From: Lactiplantibacillus nangangensis
Lineage (GTDB): Bacteria; Bacillota; Bacilli; Lactobacillales; Lactobacillaceae
Assembly (NCBI RefSeq): GCF_005405065.1
Contig: NZ_BJDI01000016.1
Span: 1-64,000 of the forward strand
Length of the DNA: 64,000 nucleotides
Direction of reading: 5' to 3'
This document shows positions 7,926 through 16,771 of this stretch, in pieces; the first letter of the stretch is position 1; the number at the start of each line of letters is the position of its first letter. Position numbers and translations under genes: made by a program. The notes beneath the pieces were generated by a model, which searched no databases, was not told the DNA's origin, and saw only the letters and a program-made list of their open reading frames with translations.

Positions 7926-9404
7926 TTAAATGGTTGGTTTGAGGGCTAAGGCTTTAGCAGCTTCTTCACTGTCGTCAAAGTGATGCTTGGTCCGACCTAA
8001 AATCTGATAGTCCTCGTGACCTTTGCCGGCAATCAAGACGACGTCACCGGGCTGTGCTTGGGCAATCGCTTTAGCAATGGCTTCATGGCGGTCAACGTAA
8101 ACTGGGACGTTAGCGTCGGGAACGCCGGCGACCATGTCTTGCAAGATGGCTTCAGGGTCTTCGGTCCGCGGATTGTCAGAAGTGAAGATTGGCTTCGTAC
8201 TCCGTTGAACGGCAATCTTGGCCATCTTTGGCCGCTTACCTTTATCACGGTCACCACCACAGCCAACGACACAATAGATGTCCTTTTTGGCGAAGTCTTG
8301 AATGGTTTCCAAGGCATTGAGTAAGCCATCGGGAGTGTGGGAATAGTCCACAATCACGCTGACACCGGTATGGGATGGGACTGCTTGGAAACGACCCTTA
8401 ACACCGGGAACTTTTTCGAGCGAGGCAATGATTTGGTCTTCTGGAATCCCACTTGCGTAAGCGGCGGCAAAGGCGGCCAACATATTGTAGACGTTGAATT
8501 GGCCAATCAGTTTCATAGTGACATGGGTCACGTGACCAAAGACGGACAAATCGAATTCGGTGCCGTGGCTTTGAATTTGGACATTTTGCGCGTTGATCAT
8601 GGCGTCGGGTTTCAACCCAAAGGTCAACACATGTGCCGCTGTATATTGTTCAAATTCTTTGCCAACCGGATCGTCAGTGTTCAAAACGGCAACTTTTTCA
8701 GTGCCATCTGCACCATATTTATTCCCAAGTTGGGCGAATAACATCGCTTTGGCTTCGGCGTATTTCGCCATCGTTTTGTGGAAATCCAAGTGATCTTGCG
8801 TCAGATTAGTGAAGACGGCAATATCATAATCGATGCCCCAAACACGGCCGAGTACGAGGGCGATAGAAGAGACTTCCATGGCAACTGTGTCCACACCAGC
8901 ATCCCGCATGGCCGCGAGTGTCCGTTGTGTCGTGATGGCGTCAGGCGTCGTGTTAGCGGTGGGGAGCTTCTTGTCTTTAATTTTACGATACATCGTCCCA
9001 ATCAAACCGGTGGCTTGTTGTTGGTCACGATAGATTTGTTCGATCAAATGAGTCACGGTCGTTTTACCATTGGTCCCAGTAACGCCGATCATCCGCATCT
9101 TTTGGCTCGGTGCACCATAGAAAACGTCGGCCAAGATCGCCATTGCGCGTTCCGTATTTTGAACGTAAATCACGGGAACCGCGACGTTGATTGGTTTCTG
9201 GGCCACGATGATTTTGGCACCAGCCGCGACAGCTTGGTCGACCAAAGTATGACCATCCACGTGGTAGCCATCGACGGCTACAAACATGGCGCCGGATTTG
9301 ATTTCGCGAGTATCCTGCGTCAGCATGGTCACGTCAAAATCACTGTCCAAAGCTGGTTGGACTTGTTTGAATTTTAAACTATTAATTAATTTGCTTGCTT
9401 TCAT
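7926..9404 (-). CDS. murE: UDP-N-acetylmuramoyl-tripeptide synthetase MurE, mDAP-type
   Basis: 492 residues, the usual length. It adds the third peptide residue to UDP-MurNAc-L-Ala-D-Glu in the cytoplasm, using ATP. The P-loop GTNGKTT is at residues 110-116, the carbamylated-lysine region follows, and a DNPR-T-EDP motif lies in the C-terminal domain. DNPR marks MurE enzymes that select meso-diaminopimelate rather than lysine. In the conserved EVSSH segment the histidine is replaced by isoleucine (EVSSIAL), which is unusual. It lies 177 nt downstream of dapG in the same direction, behind a terminator. Confidence 0.92.
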   Translation of the reverse strand: MKASKLINSLKFKQVQPALDSDFDVTMLTQDTREIKSGAMFVAVDGYHVDGHTLVDQAVAAGAKIIVAQKPINVAVPVIYVQNTERAMAILADVFYGAPSQKMRMIGVTGTNGKTTVTHLIEQIYRDQQQATGLIGTMYRKIKDKKLPTANTTPDAITTQRTLAAMRDAGVDTVAMEVSSIALVLGRVWGIDYDIAVFTNLTQDHLDFHKTMAKYAEAKAMLFAQLGNKYGADGTEKVAVLNTDDPVGKEFEQYTAAHVLTFGLKPDAMINAQNVQIQSHGTEFDLSVFGHVTHVTMKLIGQFNVYNMLAAFAAAYASGIPEDQIIASLEKVPGVKGRFQAVPSHTGVSVIVDYSHTPDGLLNALETIQDFAKKDIYCVVGCGGDRDKGKRPKMAKIAVQRSTKPIFTSDNPRTEDPEAILQDMVAGVPDANVPVYVDRHEAIAKAIAQAQPGDVVLIAGKGHEDYQILGRTKHHFDDSEEAAKALALKPTI

Positions 9405-9539
9405 TAATTTAGACGTCCTTTTTTAATTAAAATAGACTACTTATCGGTTACTAGAATACCATGCGGCAGGCTAAAAAGTCGAGGTGCACCAGCCGCATCG
9501 TTAGTTGAACGAGCTGAATCTGATGGGATTCTGCGACGA

Positions 9540-9576
9540 AAAAACGCTAGACCCGAGTTCAGGTCTAGCGTTTTCG
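9540..9576 (-). terminator. terminator after dapG
   Basis: Perfect 13-bp stem (AAAACGCTAGACC / GGTCTAGCGTTTT) with T and A runs at the ends, directly after the dapG stop. It separates asnB-dapG from murE, which would then need its own promoter in 9405-9540. Confidence 0.85.
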
Positions 9577-9581
9577 TGAAC

Positions 9582-10787
9582 TTAAGCTTCGATGCCTAAA
9601 AATTCATCATGTAACGCGTTCATTGCGACTTTCAAATCAGCTTCTTTAACTAGGACCCAAATGGTGGTGTAGCTATCGGTTGATTGTAAAATGTCGATAT
9701 GTTGCGCGCTTAAAGCGGTGACGATGCGAGCTGTCACACCGGGCGTCCCGGTGATCCCAGCGCCAACAACTGAAACCTTGGCACAGTTGCCAATCGCCTG
9801 GCAATGCACTTGAGCTTTAGCGAAGAGTTCTTGCGCAACTTTAGCATCGCCATTGACCAAATTAAAGACCACTTGGTGTTGGGTGATGTTGATAAAATCA
9901 ACACTCAAGTTATGTTGTGCCATTAATTGGAAAATTTCACTGGAACTCATTTTATCGGTTGGTACTGTGAATTGCGTCAAATTGGTTTGATGCGCAACTC
10001 CAGTGACGGTGCGATAATGTTCGATTTGTGTTGTTGTGCGGTCGGTGACCAACGTGCCGAGTTCATCGGGGGCTTGATAAGTCGAGCGAATCCGCATCGG
10101 AACGTGCGCTTGTTCCGCAATTTCAACGGCGCGCGGGTGAATCACTTTAGCGCCTTCATGAGCCATGTTCGCTAACTCTTCGTAGCTGATAGCCTTAATA
10201 AAGCGTGCGTGGGTGACTAAACGGGGATCAGCTGTCATCATCCCGTTGACGTCTGTGAAAATATCGACGCGTTTGGCTTTCAAAGCCGCCCCCAAAATGG
10301 CAGCGGACGTATCAGAGCCACCCCGGCCAATCGTCGTAATGTGACCGTCTTTAGTGGCACCCTGAAAACCAGTGACCACTACGACGTCGGCATCAACAAA
10401 TGCTTCTTGGATTGGCTTAGGGTCGACGCGCAAAATTTTAGCGTTTTGGAAATCGTCGTTAGTCACGATGCCAGCATCGTGACCAGTCATCGCAATCACG
10501 TTTAACCCTTGTTCACGGGCTAATTCGGTGAAAACGGCGGTCGAGATGGTTTCACCAACGGAGACTAACATGTCGAGTTCGCGATTGGTTAAGCGGGAAG
10601 ACTCACCGTGTACCAGACCGAGTAATGAATCGGTGGCGTAGGGCGCGCCTTTACGACCAATTGCGGAAACGACGACAATGACTTTATCGCCTTGGTCAAC
10701 CGCGTATTGCACGTGGCGCAAGGCTTGCTTACGGGCGGTGTCGTCTTTGACTGACGTGCCACCGAACTTTTGTACAATAATTTCCAT
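9582..10787 (-). CDS. dapG: aspartokinase, DapG-like (predicted DAP-sensitive class)
   Basis: 401 residues. It phosphorylates L-aspartate, the first step towards lysine, diaminopimelate, threonine and methionine. The N-terminal kinase domain starts with VQKFGGTSV and contains GRGGSDTSA; two ACT domains occupy about residues 265-400. The sequence closely follows what I recall of Bacillus subtilis DapG (VKDD, PYATDSLLGL, PRAVEIA), the aspartokinase inhibited by diaminopimelate rather than lysine. Only 6 nt separate it from asnB upstream, so the two form an operon. The allosteric class is inferred from similarity. Confidence 0.85.
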   Translation of the reverse strand: MEIIVQKFGGTSVKDDTARKQALRHVQYAVDQGDKVIVVVSAIGRKGAPYATDSLLGLVHGESSRLTNRELDMLVSVGETISTAVFTELAREQGLNVIAMTGHDAGIVTNDDFQNAKILRVDPKPIQEAFVDADVVVVTGFQGATKDGHITTIGRGGSDTSAAILGAALKAKRVDIFTDVNGMMTADPRLVTHARFIKAISYEELANMAHEGAKVIHPRAVEIAEQAHVPMRIRSTYQAPDELGTLVTDRTTTQIEHYRTVTGVAHQTNLTQFTVPTDKMSSSEIFQLMAQHNLSVDFINITQHQVVFNLVNGDAKVAQELFAKAQVHCQAIGNCAKVSVVGAGITGTPGVTARIVTALSAQHIDILQSTDSYTTIWVLVKEADLKVAMNALHDEFLGIEA

Positions 10788-10793
10788 GAAAGT

Positions 10794-12695
10794 TTACGAC
10801 TCCTCGATTTGACTCGCATGGGCGTTTGCCGTTGGACTATCCATTAAGTTGTCGCTTTCGACGTAGATCTTATGCCACATCATAAAGGTCAAGACAGTCC
10901 AGAGCTTCCGTGAGTTGTCACGCACGCCAGCTTTATGGTCATCCAATAGCTTCAAGAAATAGTTTTTATTAAAGTATTCATCGGTTTGAGAGTCATTGAT
11001 GATTCGTTTAGCCCAATCATACATTTCGTCTTTTAACCAGAATCGAATTGGCACTGGGAAACCGAGCTTTTTACGATGCAAGACGTGTTCTGGTACGATG
11101 TCTTCCACGGCTTTCCGCAAGATATACTTAGTCGTGCCATGACTGATCCGTAAATCAGCCGGAATTTCAGCGGCCAAGTTGTAAACTTCACGGTCAACGA
11201 ATGGTGTCCGTAGTTCGAGGCTTGACGCCATCGTAGTCCGGTCGGCGTTGTGCAACAAGTCGCCGTTCAACCAAGTGTGCATATCGATGAATTGCATCCG
11301 ACTGATTGGATCATAGTCGACGGATTCATCGTAAAATGGTTGTGTGATTGATTGGAACGGATGATTGGCATTATAGTTCTTGATGAATTTCTTTTTCTCA
11401 TCTTCGCCGAAAATGAAAGCATTGCCGACATAACGGTTTTCGAGTGGGGTGGTCCCACGCATTAAGAATGAGCGACCGCGCATCCCTTCAGGCATCATGA
11501 GCGCAATCTTCTTCAAAGCGCCGTTAATTGGTTTCGTGTAACGGAATGGTTTCAAAGATTCTGGTTCGTGATAGATCGTATAACCACCAAATAATTCGTC
11601 GGCACCTTCACCAGTCAAAGCAACCTTGACGTGCTTAACGGCTTCTTTGGCTAAGAAGTACTGCGGCACAGCGGCCGGATCAGCCAACGGATCATCCATA
11701 CTCCAAACGAAGTGTGGGAAGGCCTTCATGAAGGCTTCTGGCGTGATGATGTTGCTGTAGTTTTTCACGTCGAGAATTTGAGCGGTTTCTTGGGCAACAT
11801 CTAATTCACTGTAGCCTTCACGTTCGAAACCGACCGAGATCGTTTCAAGATGTGGATTATAGTTTTTGGCAATTGCTACTATAATAGAAGAATCGATCCC
11901 ACCAGATAAGAATGACCCAACTGGCACATCAGAACGCATGTGGATTTTAACGGAATCGATCAAGGCATCCTTGATTTTTTGCGCATATTCATCCTCGGAG
12001 CGCTTGACTGGATGGAATTCACGGTGATAGTAGCGCGTGATTTGTGGTGCCGAGCCCAGTTTCTTAGTTAAGGAACAACCAGGAGCGAGCATTTTGATTT
12101 CTTTAGTTAACGTTTCTGGTTCTGGGACGAATTGGAACGTCATGTAGTCTTGCAAGGCATTTTGATCGAAAGTTTTGTCCTTCAAAATCTTGTAAATGGC
12201 TTTGCTTTCAGAAGCGTAGTAGAAATCACTACCTTGAACCGCATAGTAAAATGGCTTGATACCAAATTGATCACGAGCGGCAAATAACGTTTTTTCTTGT
12301 TTATCCCAAATGACAAATGCGAACATCCCACGGAAGTATTTGGTGCAATCTTCATGATATTTAGCATACATGCCTAAAATCACTTCAGAGTCAGAACTCG
12401 TTTTGAATTCATAACCTTCCGCTTTAAGTTGTTCACGTAATTCAATATAGTTATAAATTTCACCGTTGAAAGTCATCCAATAGCGTTCATTATCATAGGA
12501 TAGTGGTTGATGACCACCCGCCAAGTCAATAATACTTAGGCGACGGAATCCCATTGTAATGTTGTCATCGGCAAAGTAACCATCATCATCGGGACCCCGA
12601 TGGACAATCATCTTTGTCATTTCGTGGATGGTTTGATCGTAAGCTTCATTATCTGCTTTTTTCCGATCAGTTAAGCAACCAACAAAACCGCACAT
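10794..12695 (-). CDS. asnB: AsnB-type glutamine-dependent amidotransferase, probable mDAP amidase-synthetase
   Basis: 633 residues. It begins MCGFVG, so Cys2 is the glutaminase nucleophile after Met removal; the second domain has the ATP-pyrophosphatase loop SGGIDSS at about residue 265. The family transfers ammonia from glutamine to an acid. In L. plantarum AsnB1, and in B. subtilis AsnB, the target is meso-diaminopimelate of peptidoglycan precursors. The tight link to dapG and nearby murE suggests the same role here rather than free asparagine synthesis. The upstream 12696-12960 stretch probably holds its promoter; I see no convincing lysine riboswitch there. Confidence 0.88.
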   Translation of the reverse strand: MCGFVGCLTDRKKADNEAYDQTIHEMTKMIVHRGPDDDGYFADDNITMGFRRLSIIDLAGGHQPLSYDNERYWMTFNGEIYNYIELREQLKAEGYEFKTSSDSEVILGMYAKYHEDCTKYFRGMFAFVIWDKQEKTLFAARDQFGIKPFYYAVQGSDFYYASESKAIYKILKDKTFDQNALQDYMTFQFVPEPETLTKEIKMLAPGCSLTKKLGSAPQITRYYHREFHPVKRSEDEYAQKIKDALIDSVKIHMRSDVPVGSFLSGGIDSSIIVAIAKNYNPHLETISVGFEREGYSELDVAQETAQILDVKNYSNIITPEAFMKAFPHFVWSMDDPLADPAAVPQYFLAKEAVKHVKVALTGEGADELFGGYTIYHEPESLKPFRYTKPINGALKKIALMMPEGMRGRSFLMRGTTPLENRYVGNAFIFGEDEKKKFIKNYNANHPFQSITQPFYDESVDYDPISRMQFIDMHTWLNGDLLHNADRTTMASSLELRTPFVDREVYNLAAEIPADLRISHGTTKYILRKAVEDIVPEHVLHRKKLGFPVPIRFWLKDEMYDWAKRIINDSQTDEYFNKNYFLKLLDDHKAGVRDNSRKLWTVLTFMMWHKIYVESDNLMDSPTANAHASQIEES

Positions 12696-13044
12696 GTGTG
12701 TTCATCTCTCAATCTGTAAGTTTAAGTTTTTTAAGGCACTGAATGGTACTCAATGTTTTGTTGTTAATTTACCTGATTTTACCGCTTAAGTAAAGCAATC
12801 ATAGGCATTGTAACGGATTCTTACCGAATTGCCATCATATTCTTGACAGGTTTTGGCCTGATTTCGATATTTAAAAAGTAATATTCGGTTTATACATATA
12901 ACTAATGAGTACACTTGAACTATTATACTTGCTTTAAGCGCTAAGATAAAGATGATTAAGCGTTTCGTAGCGGTTACAAAGTAAAATAAATTTAATATAA
13001 TTGACTTTTTGCTGTCACTGAAACGTGCTAGTAACCGTCCTAAT

Positions 13045-13138
13045 ATTACAAAATATTACAAAAAGAGCCATTTATTACAGAAAATGGGTGAATTAGTAAT
13101 CTGCTTGCTATTGGTTTGTTACATCCAGTCCGTATACT
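13045..13138 (+). promoter_or_regulatory. upstream region of the LysM gene: TTACA repeats and promoter
   Basis: Two ATTACA motifs start at 13045 and 13055, exactly 10 nt apart, with a third at 13074; on the other strand they read TGTAAT, resembling WalR boxes. A possible promoter follows: TTGGTT, 16 nt, TATACT (13133-13138). An alternative promoter has TATAAT at 12996-13001. The remaining gap 12696-13044 shows no ORF or RNA that I can name. Confidence 0.35.
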
Positions 13139-13221
13139 TAGCTCCTGTTGTTAAGTCCGGTAACCACGTGGTACTGAACTTTAAGAAACTACCCAAAAAA
13201 CACAGGAGTGAAACTATTTAT

Positions 13222-13881
13222 ATGAAGATCAAGAGTTTACTATTATCAACTGCAGCCGCGGCTAGTTTGTTTGTCCTCGGCACAACTGCTGCCAACGCCG
13301 ACACCGTTACGGTCAAGGCTGGCGACACCGTTAGTGCATTGGCAGACACTTATAACACCACGATTTCAGCAATTGAAAAAGCTAACTCATTAGCTGACGT
13401 TAACTTAATTATCGTTGGCCAACAGTTGGAAGTAAATGGCACGACGACTCAAGCTGTCGCAACACCAGCTTCACAAGCACCGGCCCAATCACAGGCGCCT
13501 GCTTCACAAGCCCCAGCTCAGTCTCAAGCCCCTGTACAATCACAGACCCCAGTTCAATCTCAAGCACCTGCTCAATCACAAGCTGCTTCAGCAGCCCCAG
13601 CAGCAACGACGGCTAGTGCGCCAGTTCAATCACAAGCGCCAGCAGCCACGACCAATGATTCTGACAGTTCAGCTAAAGCTTGGATCGCCAACAAGGAATC
13701 AGGCGGTTCATACTCAGCTACCAATGGTCGTTATATTGGTAAGTATCAATTAGACTCATCATATTTAAATGGTGACTATTCAGCGGCTAACCAAGAACGA
13801 GTTGCCAACAACTATGTTTCATCACGTTATGGTTCATGGGCAGCAGCACAATCATTCTGGCAAGCAAACGGCTGGTACTAA
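13222..13881 (+). CDS. secreted LysM protein with transglycosylase-like C-terminal domain
   Basis: The start at MKIKSLLL follows AGGAG, and a clear signal peptide ends near ANADT; the frame is open further upstream, but the extra residues read like leader. 219 residues: LysM (VTVKAGDTVSALADTY, about 28-75), a low-complexity Ala/Pro/Gln/Ser linker (about 78-150, repeated QAPAQSQ), and a C-terminal module with NKESGGSY and GKYQLDSSYL, typical of the transglycosylase-like proteins of lactobacilli. The Glu in KESGG is the likely catalytic residue. It should bind and cut or remodel peptidoglycan at the surface. Confidence 0.88.
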   Translation: MKIKSLLLSTAAAASLFVLGTTAANADTVTVKAGDTVSALADTYNTTISAIEKANSLADVNLIIVGQQLEVNGTTTQAVATPASQAPAQSQAPASQAPAQSQAPVQSQTPVQSQAPAQSQAASAAPAATTASAPVQSQAPAATTNDSDSSAKAWIANKESGGSYSATNGRYIGKYQLDSSYLNGDYSAANQERVANNYVSSRYGSWAAAQSFWQANGWY

Positions 13882-13909
13882 ACTCAGCTTAAATTTAGAT
13901 TAAATCAAA

Positions 13910-13954
13910 AGGAGCACCATCACCCATTTTGTGGGCTGATGGTGCTCCTTTTTT
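13910..13954 (+). terminator. terminator after the LysM gene
   Basis: Stem AGGAGCACCATCA with its full complement, then eight T. It also faces the convergent MerR gene. Confidence 0.85.
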
Positions 13955-14398
13955 TTAGGTTAGCGCTGGATAGGGATCCGGCAAGCCATTGGCGATCTTT
14001 TCAGCTTTCGCGTATCGTCTTTCGGCGGTGATGACTTGTTGGGCGTTGGGGGCATTGTAAATATTGAGCTTGAAGTCAATTTCTTTTAAATTCGCCATGA
14101 TTTTTTGTTGTGCTGCCAAGATGGCCTCACGATGGGCGCTTAATAAAGCTTGTCGTGCGGGAATAGTACTTGGACCCGCCATGACAGCGTCGATATAGTG
14201 ACGGATGTCAGCGATTTTCATCCCGGTATTTTTTAAACAAGTGATGGTATGCAAGAGTTGTAAGTCGGCATCGGTAAATTCACGGTAGCCGGCGTGATTC
14301 CGACTGACGAAGGGTAATAGTCCTTGTTTGTCGTAAAAACGTAAGGTATAGATGGATAAATGTGTCTTTTCAGCGACGGCTTTAATCGTATAAGTCAA
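13955..14398 (-). CDS. MerR-family transcriptional regulator
   Basis: 147 residues with an N-terminal winged helix (LSIYTLRFYDKQGLLP) and a C-terminal coiled coil. There are no metal-binding cysteine pairs in the tail, so it is unlikely to be a metal sensor of the CueR or MerR kind. It is transcribed away from the SDR gene at 14503. The gap carries a promoter with the 19-nt spacer typical of MerR-activated genes. It most likely controls itself and the oxidoreductase. Confidence 0.85.
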   Translation of the reverse strand: MTYTIKAVAEKTHLSIYTLRFYDKQGLLPFVSRNHAGYREFTDADLQLLHTITCLKNTGMKIADIRHYIDAVMAGPSTIPARQALLSAHREAILAAQQKIMANLKEIDFKLNIYNAPNAQQVITAERRYAKAEKIANGLPDPYPALT

Positions 14399-14416
14399 AA
14401 ATGTCTCCTCCTACGC

Positions 14417-14447
14417 TTGCCCTAGAGTATTGTCTAGGGCTTATGAT
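14417..14447 (+). promoter_or_regulatory. MerR-type promoter with 19-nt spacer and dyad operator
   Basis: TTGCCC (14417-14422), 19 nt, TATGAT (14442-14447). The spacer holds the inverted repeat CCCTAGA..TCTAGGG. A 19-nt spacing is diagnostic of promoters that MerR regulators untwist. It drives the SDR gene. Confidence 0.75.
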
Positions 14448-14502
14448 GAGTCCAGTTTAAAAGACATCAGTCAAAAATACAAGCAAACGGGAGTTAATTA
14501 AA

Positions 14503-15513
14503 ATGAAGCAAAAGGTCTTAGTTACAGGTGGAAATGGTTTTTTAGCGCTATGGGTGATCAAGGATTTATTAGCAGCTGGTTACGCGGTTCGAGCAACGTT
14601 ACGGTCATTAGCTAAGGTGACTCAGGTTAAGACTGCGCTTCGGCAACAAGGTGTTTCGGTAGCCAATTTGAGCTTTATTGCGGCGGATTTGACTCGTGAT
14701 GACGGTTGGGATGCGGCGATGGCAGATATTGAAACGGTGATGAGCGTGGCAGCGCCAGTTTTTGTTAATAGTGAGGCTGTTCCAACACAAGTCGTCCAAA
14801 CAGCTAAAACTGGCACACTGCGCGTGTTGAAGGCCGCAACGCGAGCCGGTGTCAAGCGCGTAATCATGACGGCCAATTTGGGCGCGGTCGGTTTCAGCCG
14901 TTTGGATCAGCATGGCAAGGTCACCGAACAAGATTGGACAGATCCTGATCAACCAGGGTTATCGTTGTATGAAAAGTCGAAGTTATTGGCAGAGCAAGCT
15001 GCTTGGGCCTACGTTAAAGCGACATCGGCCGCGCCTGAGTTAGTCACAATCAATGCTGGTGCGATGTTAGGGTCAGCACTAGATCAACATGTCTCCGGTA
15101 GTTTTGGGTTAGTCAAACGTTTGTTGACTGGACAGCCAACACCTAATTTTAAGGTCAACGTGGTCGATGTGCGTGATGTCGCAGCCATGCACGTGTTAGC
15201 AATGACCACGCCTAACGCAGCTGGTCAACGGTTTCTGGCAGTGGCGGATGGCCCAATAACTGCTAAAGAGATTCGGACGTTAATTAAGACACAACGACCG
15301 GCTCAAGCGACGAAATTGCCCAAAGCATTACTCCCAACTTGGTTAGTGCGGGGATTAGCCCCATTTATCCAACCGGTGAAAGAAGTCAATTTGATGATGC
15401 GGGTGAACCACCAAGTTAGTAATCGCAAGGCCCGGACAATTCTGGGCTGGCAACCGATGAGCTCAGCCGAGCAAGCCGTTTTAGCGGCGGTGGATTCGTT
15501 GACGACCAAATAA
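14503..15513 (+). CDS. NAD(P)-dependent extended SDR oxidoreductase (dihydroflavonol reductase-like)
   Basis: 336 residues with the Rossmann motif GGNGFLA at residues 8-14 and the catalytic Tyr-Lys pair in SLYEKSKLLAE. The family reduces carbonyls of aldehydes or ketones, or oxidises the alcohol. The true substrate is unknown. Control by the divergent MerR regulator would suggest a role in a carbonyl or other stress response, which is inference. Confidence 0.85.
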   Translation: MKQKVLVTGGNGFLALWVIKDLLAAGYAVRATLRSLAKVTQVKTALRQQGVSVANLSFIAADLTRDDGWDAAMADIETVMSVAAPVFVNSEAVPTQVVQTAKTGTLRVLKAATRAGVKRVIMTANLGAVGFSRLDQHGKVTEQDWTDPDQPGLSLYEKSKLLAEQAAWAYVKATSAAPELVTINAGAMLGSALDQHVSGSFGLVKRLLTGQPTPNFKVNVVDVRDVAAMHVLAMTTPNAAGQRFLAVADGPITAKEIRTLIKTQRPAQATKLPKALLPTWLVRGLAPFIQPVKEVNLMMRVNHQVSNRKARTILGWQPMSSAEQAVLAAVDSLTTK

Positions 15514-15554
15514 CAGCAAAAAGGACTGTGGCAATTGTCACAGTCCTTTTGCTG
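15514..15554. terminator. bidirectional terminator
   Basis: Stem AAAAGGACTGTGACAATTG and complement, between the SDR gene and the convergent azlD. Confidence 0.85.
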
Positions 15555-15557
15555 ATT

Positions 15558-15884
15558 TTAGCCCCAACCGACTAAACGGAGCAGTGCCATGGCAATGACA
15601 CCCGTGATGACGACGGCCAGCAAGCTTTTGGTTAATACGCCGGCAAGAATTGCTGGGATTGAAGCGGTGATGTTTTCGAGATTAAAACCGGGCCATTGCC
15701 CAGCGTGATAAGTGAGTAAACTTTCGACGAAGATGGCGGTCATAATGGCGACCGGTACAAATGATAGAAAGTTGATCAGCCATTTAGGCACAGTCAAGTT
15801 TTTAATGACCGCGAAAGGGACGACCCGGGAAAGCCAAGTGACTAGCCCGCACAGTAAAATGGTGACGAGCACGTATTTAGTCAT
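15558..15884 (-). CDS. azlD: AzlD family branched-chain amino acid exporter subunit
   Basis: 108 residues in about four membrane segments, including the typical WLSRVVPF region near the N-terminus. It pairs with AzlC, whose 3' end overlaps its start by 8 nt. Together the pair is thought to export branched-chain amino acids or analogues. Confidence 0.85.
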   Translation of the reverse strand: MTKYVLVTILLCGLVTWLSRVVPFAVIKNLTVPKWLINFLSFVPVAIMTAIFVESLLTYHAGQWPGFNLENITASIPAILAGVLTKSLLAVVITGVIAMALLRLVGWG

Positions 15885-16581
15885 GGGGACTCACCGCCAT
15901 TCCAAAGCCACAGCCCAGCAACGTGGCAATCAATAACGCAATATTACCGGGGAAGAACCGCATTAAGAAAAACATGGCGATGGCTACAAATAAGACCACT
16001 AATAATTGTGTTTTTAAGGTTTTACTGCGATCCGTGATAATTTGTAAGTAGAGCAAGCCAATAAACATGCCAACGACCGCAAAGTCTAAGCCAAATTGGT
16101 TGGGATCGGCAATTAAGTTGCCTAATAAACAGCCAACTACTGTTGCGGCTGCCCAAACTAAATACGCCAGAATATTGGCGGCATGCAACCAGCGTGGTCG
16201 TAATTGGTGATCAGTTCGATTGATTTTGTTCATGCTGAGCGCAAACGTTTCATCGGTCAGTAGGGACCCTAATGCAATATTTTGTAAAAGGGAATCTTTT
16301 TTGAAGTACTGTGCGATTGACATACTCATCAAGATCATCCGTGAGTTAATGAGAAAAGTTGAGAGGACGATGGCAGAAATTGGGCTACCCGCGAGTAGCA
16401 TGCTGATGATAATAAACTGCGCTGAACCTGCATAAACAATCAATGACATGAGTAAAACGGCCAGAACTGATAAGTGACTCGTATTGGCGACAATGCCCAT
16501 GGCTAGGCCAACACCAATGTAGCCAAATAACGTTGGGACAACGTCTTTAAACCCACTTTTAAAGGTTAACTCTGCATTCAT
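15877..16581 (-). CDS. azlC: AzlC family branched-chain amino acid exporter, large subunit
   Basis: The ATG at 16581 (MNAELTFKSGFKD) follows AAGGAGG, so the TTG at 16611 is not needed. 234 residues with six or seven membrane segments and the family pattern GFKDVVPTLFGYIGVGLAMG and FAVDETFAL-like LLTDETFAL. First gene of the azlCD operon. Confidence 0.88.
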   Translation of the reverse strand: MNAELTFKSGFKDVVPTLFGYIGVGLAMGIVANTSHLSVLAVLLMSLIVYAGSAQFIIISMLLAGSPISAIVLSTFLINSRMILMSMSIAQYFKKDSLLQNIALGSLLTDETFALSMNKINRTDHQLRPRWLHAANILAYLVWAAATVVGCLLGNLIADPNQFGLDFAVVGMFIGLLYLQIITDRSKTLKTQLLVVLFVAIAMFFLMRFFPGNIALLIATLLGCGFGMAVSPHD

Positions 16582-16771
16582 ATGTATTTGGAAGCCTCCT
16601 TGACTAGTCAAAAAAATGACGTGATTCTAGTTTACACTTTTTGGTGAAAATAATGAAGAATTTTATCATGCCATTTTAATGTGCTGGTCACGAAATTATT
16701 ACTTGCATTTGCTGGTGGCTGGGCGTAACATAAGCACATTGATTTTTTGAAAGGACAAATGGTGAGAGAAA

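Noticed and set aside
12696-12960. Lysine riboswitch in front of asnB-dapG
   Set aside because: None of the L-box conserved pieces seen at 35115 could be found on the minus strand here.
13009-13221. N-terminal extension of the LysM protein
   Set aside because: The signal peptide and AGGAG support the start at 13222; the extension has two transport-like stretches and no ribosome site.
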